From Tunturiibacter gelidiferens (lineage in GTDB: Bacteria; Acidobacteriota; Terriglobia; Terriglobales; Acidobacteriaceae), in the NCBI RefSeq assembly GCF_013410115.1, contig NZ_JACCCV010000002.1, positions 248,001-312,000 on the forward strand: a stretch of DNA of 64,000 nt, given 5' to 3'. The notes below the pieces were generated by a model that was not told the DNA's origin, searched no databases, and saw nothing but the letters and a program-made list of their open reading frames with translations. Shown here piece by piece: positions 18,283 through 27,172 of the stretch; position 1 is the stretch's first letter, and each line of letters begins with the position of its first letter. The position numbers and the translations under genes are program-made.

Positions 18283-19245
18283 ATGCGTGTTTTTGTAACT
18301 GGGGCAACAGGGTTTATCGGATCTGCCGTTGTGAAGGAGCTGATCGACGCAGGCCATCAAGTTACCGGGCTGGCACGCTCGGAGGCTTCCGCTCAGAAAT
18401 TGGTCGCTGCTGGTGCGCGAGTGCATCGTGGTTCGATTGAAGACGTGGAGTGCCTGCGCCGTGGCGCGGCCGCTGCGGATGGGGCGATTCACACGGCGTT
18501 CTATCACGAGATCACGCATATGGGTGTTGGAACGCGGCTGCGTGTGTTCCTGGGTGGAAGTCCGAGCGGCATTGTGTCGAGATTTCTCTCGGCGGCCGTC
18601 GGAACAGACAGGCGCGCACTGAAGACGATGGGCCGAGCGCTGGCAGGACCGGACCGCCCGTTGGTTGCGGCGTTTGGAACCATGGCGATGACTCCAGGTC
18701 GACTCGCTCTGGAGGATGATGCGTACGACACCAACTCCGTTGGGGCTGCGCGGGGTGCGTCGGAAGACGCCATGCGGGAGCTGGCTTCGCTCGGCATCCG
18801 CACCTCGGTGATTCGCCTTCCGCCCATCGTTCATGGCGAAGGCGACGGCGGTTTCGCTCCACGGCTGTTCCAGATTGCCAAGAAGAAGAGAGAGTCCGCG
18901 TATGTTGGAGATGGTCGCAACCGATGGGCCGCGGTGCATCGGCTCGATGCGGCCCGTCTCTTTCGTCTGGCGCTGGAGAAGGGACCGGCGGGAGCAACGT
19001 ATCACGGAGTTGCTGAAGAGGGCGTGCCGTTCCGAGACATAGCCGGGGTCATCGGGCGACACCTGAACGTGCCGGTTGTGAGCAAAACTCCAGCTCAGGC
19101 CGCCAAACAGTTTAGCTTTCTAGGTCTTTTCGTCCCCGTCGACAATCCCACCTCGAGCAAGTTGACCCAGGAACGGCTGGGGTGGCGCCCAACACAGACC
19201 GGCCTGCTCTCGGATCTCGATGGGGCGGACTACTTCAAAGCCTGA
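18283..19245 (+). CDS. NAD(P)-dependent epimerase/dehydratase-like protein (extended SDR)
   Basis: 320 residues with the N-terminal dinucleotide motif TGATGFIG (7-14), as in atypical short-chain dehydrogenases. VIRLPPIVHGEGDGGF and YVGDGRNRWAAVHRLDAARL match the substrate-side region of SDR_a4-type proteins. Compared with the neighbouring paralogue it carries an insertion of about 20 residues (around GTRLRVFLGGSPSG), in the region where the other has DFSNFVAICEKD. A GGAGGA lies before ATG 18283. It is divergent from the AraC regulator and probably under its control. The substrate is unknown. Confidence 0.85.
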   Translation: MRVFVTGATGFIGSAVVKELIDAGHQVTGLARSEASAQKLVAAGARVHRGSIEDVECLRRGAAAADGAIHTAFYHEITHMGVGTRLRVFLGGSPSGIVSRFLSAAVGTDRRALKTMGRALAGPDRPLVAAFGTMAMTPGRLALEDDAYDTNSVGAARGASEDAMRELASLGIRTSVIRLPPIVHGEGDGGFAPRLFQIAKKKRESAYVGDGRNRWAAVHRLDAARLFRLALEKGPAGATYHGVAEEGVPFRDIAGVIGRHLNVPVVSKTPAQAAKQFSFLGLFVPVDNPTSSKLTQERLGWRPTQTGLLSDLDGADYFKA

Positions 19246-19320
19246 GCAGATGCGAATCGATTTACCTCCAATAACTAGCTACAACTACATCCCTCAACCG
19301 AAGTAAAAGGAGAATTCATC

Positions 19321-20208
19321 ATGCGTATCTTTGTCACCGGCGCTACCGGTTTTATCGGTTCCGCCCTTGTTCCGGAGCTTATCAATGCTGGCCATCAGGT
19401 ACTCGGACTAACGCGGTCGGATGCGGGCGCTCAGTCTCTCATCGCCGCCGGAGCCGAGGTGCATCGGGGCAATCTCGAAGACCCGGATAGCCTGCGGGCC
19501 GGGGCGGCCAAGGCGGACGGCGTGATTCACCTCGCGTTCGACCACGACTTCTCGAACTTCGTGGCGATTTGCGAGAAGGACAGGCGCGCCATCGAGGCTC
19601 TCGGCGACGCGCTCGTCGGATCTGACCGCCCGTTGGTGATCACCTCCGGGACCGGAATGGGTAACGCTGCGCCGGGTAAACCCGCGACTGAAGATCACTT
19701 CGATCCTAATCACCCGAATCCGCGTAAAAGTTCGGAGTTAGCGGCGGCTTCCGTGGCGGCGCGGGGTGTCAATGTGTCGGTTGTGCGGCTTCCTCAGGTG
19801 CACGATACGGTGAAGCAAGGACTGGTCACCTATGCAGTCGCAGTGGCTCGCGAGAAGGGTATCTCGGCTTATGTGGGCGATGGGCTGAACCGCTGGCCTG
19901 CGGCGCATGTGCTCGATACTGCGCGTCTCTACAGGCTGGCACTGGAAAAGGCAGAGGCAGGCGCAAGGTATAACGCCGTTGCTGAAGAAGGTGTGACGGT
20001 TCGGGACATCGCTGAAGTGATTGGGCGAGGGCTGAAGGTACCGGTGGCCTCTCTGTCTCAAGAGGACGCGGCGGGGCATTTTGGATGGCTTGCGCCGTTT
20101 GTCGGTTGGGATATGCCGGCGTCAAGCGCTCAAACCCAGGAGCGGCTGGGATGGCACCCGACGGGGCCCGGGCTGATCGCCGATCTCGAACAGATGAAGT
20201 ACTCCTAG
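19321..20208 (+). CDS. NAD(P)-dependent epimerase/dehydratase-like protein, tandem paralogue
   Basis: 295 residues. The N-terminal TGATGFIG, ISAYVGDGLNRWPAAHVLDTAR and QERLGWHPTGPGL closely follow the preceding gene, so the two arose by tandem duplication. This copy has the normal family length. AAGGAG lies upstream of ATG 19321. It is 75 bases downstream of its paralogue, probably one transcript. Role: an NAD(P)-dependent oxidoreductase/epimerase of unknown substrate. Confidence 0.85.
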   Translation: MRIFVTGATGFIGSALVPELINAGHQVLGLTRSDAGAQSLIAAGAEVHRGNLEDPDSLRAGAAKADGVIHLAFDHDFSNFVAICEKDRRAIEALGDALVGSDRPLVITSGTGMGNAAPGKPATEDHFDPNHPNPRKSSELAAASVAARGVNVSVVRLPQVHDTVKQGLVTYAVAVAREKGISAYVGDGLNRWPAAHVLDTARLYRLALEKAEAGARYNAVAEEGVTVRDIAEVIGRGLKVPVASLSQEDAAGHFGWLAPFVGWDMPASSAQTQERLGWHPTGPGLIADLEQMKYS

Positions 20209-20398
20209 TCTGAGCGGACTGCGTGCCAGCGGCGTTTGGGCTGCTGGTGCGCGGTTGGCCCGGCGGACTCGCAGTTTGGCTTTCACGCTGACACAGTAAG
20301 GCGGCCGGTGACTGGGACGCGGTGCCAGGGAGGTTCATAGAAGCGCACGGCTCATCGGAGATAATTCCGCTGTATCTTCAGCGTGAGGGAGCCAGACG

Positions 20399-22153
20399 AT
20401 GAGTGCTCTTATTTCGGTGAATGTCGGTCTGCCACGCGACTTGGAGTGGCAAGGCAAGGTGGTCCGCACTGCTGTTTGGAAGCGATCAGTGCCAGGCCGG
20501 GTGATGGCGCGTCGTATTAATCTTGATGGCGATGGGCAGGGCGACCTTGCAGGACACGGCGGAGAGCACCGCGCGGTGATGGTGTATCAACTCGACTCTT
20601 ATCGCTATTGGGAGACGCACCTGAAGCGGCATGACTTTGAGTATGGTCAGTTCGGCGAGAACCTGACGGTTGACGGTCTGTCCGATGAGGAGGTCTGTAT
20701 TGGCGATCGCTACCGGATCGGTGGAGCGCTGTTCGAAGTGACGCAGCCGCGAGTTACCTGCTATCGCGTCGGCATCAGGATGAACAACCCGCAGATGGCC
20801 GCGCTCCTGGTTTCGCATAAGCGACCGGGGTTCTACTTCCGCGTAATTGAGGAAGGCGAGATCGGCGCGGGAGATGAGATTGTCAAGGTGGCGGAAGGAG
20901 AGGAGCGCGTCAGCGTTGCCGAGATCGATGCGCTGCTTTATTTGCCTGACCATCCGCGCGATCGACTGGAATGTGCACTTCGTGTCCCGGCACTCAGTGC
21001 AGGCTGGAAGGGGTCGTTGAAAGCTCTGCTGGAGGCAGACGAGAAGGGTGGCAATGCCGGCCTCGCCCGATCTTCAGCGCCACCGCCGGCGTGGAGCGGG
21101 TTTCGGTCGCTGCGAGTGGGGGCGGTGCGACGAGAGAGCTTTGATGTGCTCTCCTTTGTTCTCGAGTCGGAGGATCGGAGCCCATTGCCGGCGCCTCTTG
21201 CAGGTCAGTTTCTGGTGTTCAAGGTTGAAGTGGAGAAGAACTCAGCTCCGATCCTGCGAAGTTATTCGATGTCTGGTCCGCAGGGGGCAGGGACCTATCG
21301 GGTCAGCGTGAAGCGGGCTGGTGGTGCAGGCAGCCGCTACTTTCATGAACGTATTCAGGTTGGCGATGTACTTCAGGTGAGCGCGCCGAGAGGCAGCTTT
21401 ACACTTGCTCCGAACGACAGACCCGTAGTGCTGCTGAGCGCGGGTATCGGGGCGACGCCGGTGCTGTCCATGCTTCACTCACTTGCGGCGACAGAAGCAG
21501 ATTCCAACCGGGAGATCTGGTGGTGTTACGGAAGCCGCAACGGCGGAGAACATCCATTTGCGCTGGAAGCACGAGAGCTTTTGAAGGGTCTTCCTCAAGG
21601 CCGTTCGTTGATTGCGTACAGCAAGCCAGAGGAGGGAGATCGGCTGGGAGAGGACTACGACGTTCGCGGGCATCTGAATCTCTCCTTATTGGAAGAGCGC
21701 AACGTACCGAAGGCAGCGGACTTCTATCTGTGTGGGCCTGTCAGTTTTCTTGCGGATCTGACTACAGCGTTGAAGGCGTGGGGTATCGCTGATTCCTGCA
21801 TTCATTCAGAGACGTTCGGTACGGAATCAGCAATAACACCGGGAATCGCAATTACTACATTGGTGCAGCCGCATCAGCCTGCCGGAACAGTTGGCGGGGG
21901 CCCGAAGGTTTTCTTCACCCGCAGCGGTCTCACAGTTCCGTGGAACGAGCGATATGGAAGTCTTCTCGAATTCGCTGAAGCTTGCGATGTTCCTGCCCGA
22001 TGGGCTTGCCGGACGGGCGTCTGCCATGTGTGCGAGTCCGGGTTGATTGGCGGCACAATCAACTATGCGCCGGAGCCGCTTGATCGGCCCTCTGAGGGAG
22101 ACGTTTTGATCTGTTGCTCGACACCCTTGTCAGAGATTGAATTGGATCTCTGA
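20399..22153 (+). CDS. MOSC / ferredoxin-reductase / 2Fe-2S ferredoxin fusion protein
   Basis: 584 residues in three parts. Residues 1-165 are a MOSC domain (HGGEHRAVMVYQLDSYRYWE, QFGENLTVDG, VTQPRVTCYRVGIRM, HKRPGFYFRV), related to the sulfur-carrying domain of molybdenum-cofactor sulfurase. Residues about 225-460 are an FAD/NAD(P)H reductase (LRSYSMSGPQG, GIGATPVLSMLHS, YLCGPVSF). The C-terminal 90 residues are a plant-type 2Fe-2S ferredoxin with C in WACRTGVCHVCES and a fourth Cys in DVLICCS. The fusion would pass electrons from NAD(P)H via FAD to the Fe-S centre and a MOSC-bound substrate. YcbX/YiiM-type MOSC proteins reduce N-hydroxylated compounds, a reasonable but unproven analogy. Confidence 0.9.
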   Translation: MSALISVNVGLPRDLEWQGKVVRTAVWKRSVPGRVMARRINLDGDGQGDLAGHGGEHRAVMVYQLDSYRYWETHLKRHDFEYGQFGENLTVDGLSDEEVCIGDRYRIGGALFEVTQPRVTCYRVGIRMNNPQMAALLVSHKRPGFYFRVIEEGEIGAGDEIVKVAEGEERVSVAEIDALLYLPDHPRDRLECALRVPALSAGWKGSLKALLEADEKGGNAGLARSSAPPPAWSGFRSLRVGAVRRESFDVLSFVLESEDRSPLPAPLAGQFLVFKVEVEKNSAPILRSYSMSGPQGAGTYRVSVKRAGGAGSRYFHERIQVGDVLQVSAPRGSFTLAPNDRPVVLLSAGIGATPVLSMLHSLAATEADSNREIWWCYGSRNGGEHPFALEARELLKGLPQGRSLIAYSKPEEGDRLGEDYDVRGHLNLSLLEERNVPKAADFYLCGPVSFLADLTTALKAWGIADSCIHSETFGTESAITPGIAITTLVQPHQPAGTVGGGPKVFFTRSGLTVPWNERYGSLLEFAEACDVPARWACRTGVCHVCESGLIGGTINYAPEPLDRPSEGDVLICCSTPLSEIELDL

Positions 22154-22193
22154 TCGTATTTTGAGGATCGACGTCTGAGAATCGACGCCTGCG

Positions 22194-23357
22194 TTATTCG
22201 ACCGGGAGTTTGGCGCTGTACCCGTCGCGGGCTATGACGGAGTATTTTTGCGGTTTGCCCTTTTCGTCCTGCATGCGAAGGGGGTGCCCTTCGTTGTCGA
22301 CGAGGAGGACCTTGACCTTGCGATAGGTGCCGTCGCTCTTGTTGTTGGTGGGGCGGTAGGTGAGGATGTACTCGTTGCGGATGGATTGGTTGATCTGGGC
22401 GAAGATGTCGGGGAGCTCGCCCTGGAAGATGGGGGCGAAGCTGAGGCCGCCGGTCATGGAGGCGAAGGTCCGCATCTGGTTCTGGGCCTGGAGGTAGTCG
22501 AGCTCGCGTGGGCCGCCGCCGGAGCGGAGTTCGTTGAGCATGGCTCCGGTGCCGATGGTGAAGATGGTTACGTTGGGGGTGTTTTTGACTTTGGCGAGGA
22601 TCTTGTCGAGGGTGAGCTTGGAGAAGGTGTCGCGGCCGGAGCCGATGAGGATGATGTACTTGCGGCCTTCGATGCGGCTGGTGCGGTCGAGGGTCTCGTA
22701 GAGGGCGTCGAACATGTTGGTGTCTGAGAAGCCCGGGATCATGAGGGACTGGAGCGACTGGGCGATGAGCTCTTTGTTGTTGGTGAAGTCGGTGAGGATG
22801 TGGGTGCGGAGGTCGTAGGTGACGACGGCGACGTAGTCGTCGGGGCGGAGGGAGCGGAAGAAGCTGTAGGAGGCGTTCCGCATGTCGTTGATGAGGTAGT
22901 AGCTGTTGGCGGCGAACTCAAGCAGCATGACGGCGGTGATGGGGGTCTGGATGGTGCGGACGCTGGTGATGGTCTGAGGTACGCCGTCTTCGAGGATGAG
23001 GAAGTTGTTGGCCTTGAGGCCGGGGACGAACTGGTGGGTCTTGTCGAGGATGACGCTGGCGTCGATGTTGACGATGGGGACGTCGACGCGGAGGGAGAAG
23101 GTTTCGTTGTCGGGATTTTTGACCTTGGGGGCGACGGGCGCGGCGGGAGGTGGTGGCTCGTCGGCTTCCTTCTTTTTCTTGAGGACGATGGTGCCGTTGT
23201 CGGTGTCGGGGCCGGCGTCGTCGGGGGATGGCTTGGTCTGCTGGGGTGGGTTTTGGGCCGGGGCTTCCTGCGCATGGGCGACGGGCAGGGTGAGAACGAT
23301 GGAGCAGGAGAGCAGGAGAAGGATGCGAGCCCTGAAATGCGGAAGGATAGTCATCAT
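22194..23357 (-). CDS. VWFA-related acidobacterial-type secreted protein
   Basis: 387 residues. A signal peptide (RARILLLLSCSIVLTLPVAHAQ) is followed by a Pro/Lys-rich linker and a von Willebrand factor A-like domain (VDVPIVNIDASVILDK, FLILEDGVPQTITSVR, IILIGSGRDTFSKLTLDKIL, TIGTGAM). This matches the VWFA-related domain expanded in Acidobacteria, with the recurrent DGVPQ and RNEYILTY (here IRNEYILTYRPTN) motifs. Function is unknown; the VWA fold suggests protein-protein adhesion outside the cytoplasm. It supports the taxonomic reading of the window. Confidence 0.88.
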   Translation of the reverse strand: MMTILPHFRARILLLLSCSIVLTLPVAHAQEAPAQNPPQQTKPSPDDAGPDTDNGTIVLKKKKEADEPPPPAAPVAPKVKNPDNETFSLRVDVPIVNIDASVILDKTHQFVPGLKANNFLILEDGVPQTITSVRTIQTPITAVMLLEFAANSYYLINDMRNASYSFFRSLRPDDYVAVVTYDLRTHILTDFTNNKELIAQSLQSLMIPGFSDTNMFDALYETLDRTSRIEGRKYIILIGSGRDTFSKLTLDKILAKVKNTPNVTIFTIGTGAMLNELRSGGGPRELDYLQAQNQMRTFASMTGGLSFAPIFQGELPDIFAQINQSIRNEYILTYRPTNNKSDGTYRKVKVLLVDNEGHPLRMQDEKGKPQKYSVIARDGYSAKLPVE

Positions 23358-23444
23358 CTAAAACTTTACTCCGAATGTTGGACGGCTTTTCATTGGGATG
23401 GTGAGTTGGGGCTTCGGCCGGGTGGTTGTCGGCGGGCTTGTGGT

Positions 23445-23945
23445 TCAGGTTGCGGGCTGGACTGTTTCCCGGATGGAGGCCCAGCCCGTAGGACTTGCAG
23501 GATACTCGACGTAGACGACCATGGAACGTCCTTTGAAGATGGCGGGTGAGCCAGCTGCCTTGGGGACGCTTCGGATGGCGAAGAGGCTTATCTCTACGGC
23601 GGTACCTTCGTGGAAGAGGATGGTTTCCGGAGTGTTTTCAAGGAACTCCAGCTTGAAGGATCGAAAGGTGCTGAGAAGACTTGCTTTGAGGGCTTCGATG
23701 CCTACGATGTAGTTCTGATAGGCGAGAGCTTTGATGACCTCGGGGTGGTGGTATGCGAGGATTTCGTCGACATCGCCCTTGGCGAACGCGGATCGAATCG
23801 CATCGCCGGTTTTGTGGAGAGACTCTCTTTGGGCGGGAGAGCCCTGAAGTTGGTTGCCGGGTGGCTTCGATTGAGCTTTGCCGGTGGAGAGCAGAATGGA
23901 GGGCGCGGTACAACAGGCGGCGGTGAGCAGCTGTCTCCGGTTCAT
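23445..23945 (-). CDS. SnoaL-like / NTF2-fold secreted protein
   Basis: 166 residues with a possible Tat or Sec signal (MNRRQLLTAACCTAPSILL). The remaining domain (IRSAFAKGDVDEILAYHHPE, then VGIEALKASLLSTF and VEISLFAIRS) has the cone-like NTF2/DUF4440 pattern. Such domains are small-molecule pockets or isomerases; nothing here identifies a ligand. It lies between the VWFA gene (same strand) and the divergent S55-like gene. Confidence 0.7.
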   Translation of the reverse strand: MNRRQLLTAACCTAPSILLSTGKAQSKPPGNQLQGSPAQRESLHKTGDAIRSAFAKGDVDEILAYHHPEVIKALAYQNYIVGIEALKASLLSTFRSFKLEFLENTPETILFHEGTAVEISLFAIRSVPKAAGSPAIFKGRSMVVYVEYPASPTGWASIRETVQPAT

Positions 23946-24012
23946 AGTGCCTCAATATTCGCATAGAGCACGGCGGCCAATGATGAGGGCGTTCTAGTAG
24001 TCTGTAGACGTG

Positions 24013-25857
24013 ATGGCTGCGGTAAAGACTCGGTTGTGGATAGTTGGCCTGGCAGTAGGCGGGATGTTGGGGAGTTCTGTGCTGGTAGAAGGGGCCTGGG
24101 CCGAGGGGCAGGCGGTGAGTGGGGCGGGGGGATGGACTGCGGTGGCGGCGCCTTCGACTGCTCCGGTGGTGACGAAGTTTTTTCCGCTGGGTGAGGTGAA
24201 GCGGGGGATGCGCGGGGTGGCTTATACGGTGTTCGAAGGGGTGAACCCGGAGCCGATGCAGGTGGAGATTCTCGGACTTTTGAAAGATGCGCTGGGGCCG
24301 GGGCAGGACATGATTCTGGCGAGGCTGCATGGGGATAAGCCGGAGTATACGGGCGTGGTGGCGGGGATGAGCGGGAGCCCGGTGTACATCGACGGGCGGC
24401 TGGTGGGGGCGCTGAGTTATCGGATTGGGCAGTTCAGCAAGGAGCCGATTGCGGGGATTACACCGATCGAGTCGATGCTGCAGGTGCGGGATGGAGACGG
24501 CGCGGCTGCGATGAAGTTGGCCGGAGTGAAGCTGCCTGAGGTGAGCAGAGAGTTTGAGGGGCAGCCGGAGATGCGGGCGATGGAGACTCCGCTGGTGATG
24601 GGCGGGTTCAGCCAGGAGACGGTGGAGCGATTTGGGGATCGTTTCCGGGCGATGGGGTTGACGCCGGTAGTGGGGTTGGGTGGGGCGGACTCTGCTGCGG
24701 TGCAGCCGGAGCCGCTGGTGCCGGGGAGTGCGGTGAGCGCGGTGCTGGTGCGGGGGGATCTGTCGATGGCGGGGACTTGCACGGTGACGTATGTGGACCC
24801 GACGCGGCTGCTGGCGTGCGGACATCCGATTACGCAGTATGGGCCGGTGGATATGCCGATGACCAAGGCAACGGTGCTAGCGTCGCTGGCTTCTCCGCTG
24901 AATGCGTTCAAGATTATTAACACGACGGAGACGGTAGGGGCGTTTACGGAGGATCGTGCTTCGGCGATTATGGGGCGGTTTGGGGTGGAGGCACGGATGA
25001 TTCCGGTGGTGGTGGAGGTGGTTCCTCCTGCGATGGAGAAAGGACTGCAGGGGAAGACGAAGACGCTGCACTTTGAGGTGCTGGATAACCGGCAGCTGAC
25101 GCCGTCGGCGATGCTGGTGTCGGTGTACCAGAGCTTGCAGACGAACAATACTGCGGCGGAGGAGTTGAGTTACCGGCTGTCGGGCGAGATCGACGTGAAG
25201 GGGCTGCCGCCGGTGCGGATGCAGGGGCTGATGGCGCAAAACGAGTTGAACCCGGCGACGATCAATGCGGCTCTGCTGGTGAATGACCGGTTCAGCAAGG
25301 TGTATGGGAATGCGCTGGATCAGCCGGTGGTGACGGGGGTGAGGCTGAAGGTGGAGGCGATTCCGGCGCGGATGTCGGCGGTATTGGAGTCGGCGCGCTT
25401 GAGCAGGACGGAGGCGCGTGCGGGGGACGAGATTGAGGTGGAGGCGGTGGTGCATCCGTACCAGGCTGAGGCTCGGATGGTGCGGGTGAAGGTGAGGGTT
25501 CCGGATAGTGTGAGTGCGGGAGCGATGCGTGTTGTGGTGAGCGATGGCGCGACCGTAGATAGGCTGACGACGAAGACGGGGGCGGAGCGGTCGGTGGGGC
25601 TGGCCGATACGGTGGCGACGCTGAACCGGATGCATGAGAACGACCGTGTGTATGTGACGCTGCTGAATCATGCGACGCAGGCGGTGCTGGAGGGTGAGGC
25701 TCTGCCGGGGGTGCCGCTATCGATGGCGAATGTTTTCGAGCCGTTAAAAGATGCGCAGAAGATGCAACTAACGGGGGAGAGTGTGCTGGCTGCGGGGTCG
25801 GTGGACGCGGGGTATGCTGTGAGTGGCTACCAGGTATTGAATCTGGTGGTGAGGTAG
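24013..25857 (+). CDS. SpoIVB peptidase S55-like exported protein
   Basis: 614 residues from ATG 24013; an in-frame GTG directly before it (24010) is possible. A signal peptide (LWIVGLAVGGMLGSSVLV) precedes an S55-type domain: GMRGVAYTVFEGVNPEPM, LHGDKPEYTGVVAGMSGSPV with the Ser of GMSGSP near residue 121, and a second LLACGHPITQYGPVDMP region. SpoIVB of Bacillus is a serine peptidase that signals to sigma-K processing; acidobacterial members are not involved in sporulation and their targets are unknown. The C-terminal half is beta-rich. Stand-alone gene. Confidence 0.8.
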   Translation: MAAVKTRLWIVGLAVGGMLGSSVLVEGAWAEGQAVSGAGGWTAVAAPSTAPVVTKFFPLGEVKRGMRGVAYTVFEGVNPEPMQVEILGLLKDALGPGQDMILARLHGDKPEYTGVVAGMSGSPVYIDGRLVGALSYRIGQFSKEPIAGITPIESMLQVRDGDGAAAMKLAGVKLPEVSREFEGQPEMRAMETPLVMGGFSQETVERFGDRFRAMGLTPVVGLGGADSAAVQPEPLVPGSAVSAVLVRGDLSMAGTCTVTYVDPTRLLACGHPITQYGPVDMPMTKATVLASLASPLNAFKIINTTETVGAFTEDRASAIMGRFGVEARMIPVVVEVVPPAMEKGLQGKTKTLHFEVLDNRQLTPSAMLVSVYQSLQTNNTAAEELSYRLSGEIDVKGLPPVRMQGLMAQNELNPATINAALLVNDRFSKVYGNALDQPVVTGVRLKVEAIPARMSAVLESARLSRTEARAGDEIEVEAVVHPYQAEARMVRVKVRVPDSVSAGAMRVVVSDGATVDRLTTKTGAERSVGLADTVATLNRMHENDRVYVTLLNHATQAVLEGEALPGVPLSMANVFEPLKDAQKMQLTGESVLAAGSVDAGYAVSGYQVLNLVVR

Positions 25858-26024
25858 CAGGGTGAAGATGAGGGCAGGCCAATAAGTGGTGAGGCAGGTC
25901 TTGTTACACGGTGGTTGCGACAAGTGCGATTAGCGTGTGGATGATTTTTTTGCTCGGGGTGGTGTTGTAGCATCAGAGGGTAGGCGCGGCGGATATGTTC
26001 CGCGCTAAAAGGGAAAGACTTCAA

Positions 26025-27032
26025 ATGAGTGAAATACATGGTCTCGCTGTTCATGCGGCCGGCGCACACTTACTAGCTTACAAATACGATCCGGGCGAGT
26101 TGCAGGGGAATGATGTCGAGATCAAGATCTCGCACTGTGGCGTGTGCCATAGCGATGTTCACCTGATCGACAATGACTGGGGCATTAGTAAGTATCCGTT
26201 TATTCCGGGCCATGAGATTGTGGGGACGATTGTGGGGGTGGGCTCGGCGGTGAAGGACCGTACGATGGGCGAGCGTGTGGGAGTTGGCTGGCAGGCGGAT
26301 AGCTGTGGGATCTGCGAGTGGTGCCGGCAGGGGCAGGAGCAGCTGTGCGCGAAGGCGCAACCGACTTGTGTAGGACGTAATGGGGGGTTTGCCGACAAGG
26401 TCCGTGTAAATTCGCGGTTTGCGGTCCCTTTGCCCTCGACGCTCGAGAGTGAGAGTGCGGCTCCGCTGCTGTGTGGTGGAATTACGGTGTACTCGCCGTT
26501 GAGGAACTATGAAGTTCGCCCGTCGTCGCGGGTGGGGGTAATCGGAATTGGCGGTCTTGGGCATCTCGGACTGCAGTTTGCGAAGGCGTTTGGCGCAGAG
26601 GTGACGGCGTTCTCGACCTCGAAGGATAAAGAGGCTGAGGCGAAGCAGCTGGGGGCGCATCATTTTGTGAATACGCGTGACACTGGCGCCTTGAAGAAGG
26701 TTGCCGGGTCGTTTGATCTTCTGCTTTCGACGGTAAGCGCGGATCAGGATTGGCAGGCTTATGTGAATGCGCTGCGACCCAAGGGGACTCTTTGCATCGT
26801 TGGGGCGCCGCCGTCTCCGATGCCTATCCTGGGGGCATCGCTGATTACGAGCCAGAAGGTTGTTGCCGGAAGTAACATCGGAAGTCCGCATGAGATAAGC
26901 GAGATGCTGGACGTTGCGGCACGTCATGGGGTTAAGGCGGTTACGGAGCGGTTTGCGATGGCGAAGGCGAACGACGCTGTGACTAAGGTGAAGAAGAACC
27001 AGGTACGGTATCGCGCTGTACTGACGAACTAG
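26025..27032 (+). CDS. Zinc-dependent NAD(P) alcohol dehydrogenase, YahK/cinnamyl-alcohol type
   Basis: 335 residues. Catalytic zinc ligands sit in HCGVCHSDVH and PGHEIVG; the structural zinc site is CGICEWC followed by C seven residues on. The Rossmann motif is IGIGGLGHLGLQFAKAFG. The pattern GVCHSDVH plus QPTCVGRNGGFADKV is typical of aldehyde-reducing, NADPH-preferring YahK/CAD enzymes. An upstream ATG (25995) is in frame, but GGGAAAG lies ahead of ATG 26025, where family similarity begins. Monocistronic, ending at the MITE-like repeat. Confidence 0.9.
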   Translation: MSEIHGLAVHAAGAHLLAYKYDPGELQGNDVEIKISHCGVCHSDVHLIDNDWGISKYPFIPGHEIVGTIVGVGSAVKDRTMGERVGVGWQADSCGICEWCRQGQEQLCAKAQPTCVGRNGGFADKVRVNSRFAVPLPSTLESESAAPLLCGGITVYSPLRNYEVRPSSRVGVIGIGGLGHLGLQFAKAFGAEVTAFSTSKDKEAEAKQLGAHHFVNTRDTGALKKVAGSFDLLLSTVSADQDWQAYVNALRPKGTLCIVGAPPSPMPILGASLITSQKVVAGSNIGSPHEISEMLDVAARHGVKAVTERFAMAKANDAVTKVKKNQVRYRAVLTN

Positions 27033-27138
27033 AGCGGATTTCGCTTGGTATAGAGGCTGCCGACTGAGGACGAAAAGCAGATTCCTCCGCTTCGCTGCGG
27101 AATGACAAGAATCTCTATACCAAATAGAAAAATTGCTC
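27032..27138. repeat. MITE-like element with about 25-bp imperfect terminal inverted repeats
   Basis: The left end (GAGCGGATTTCGCTTGGTATAGAG) and the reverse complement of the right end (GAGCAATTTTTCTATTTGGTATAGAG) match over most of their length. The 107-base element encloses AGATTCCTCCGCTTCGCTGCGGAATGAC-type sequence (positions about 27080-27107), itself palindromic and common as an extragenic repeat. It overlaps the dehydrogenase stop by one base and could also act as a terminator or transcript end. Confidence 0.55.
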
Positions 27139-27172
27139 CAGAGCTGAGATCAGCTTGCGGAGGGCACAGCGA

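Noticed and set aside
20209..20398. Molybdenum-cofactor or cobalamin riboswitch before the MOSC fusion gene
   Set aside because: GC-rich hairpins can be drawn, but none of the conserved core bases of those aptamers could be recognised.
22248..23549. Long plus-strand open frames opposite the VWFA gene
   Set aside because: Antisense shadows of high-GC coding sequence; low-complexity translation and no start signals.
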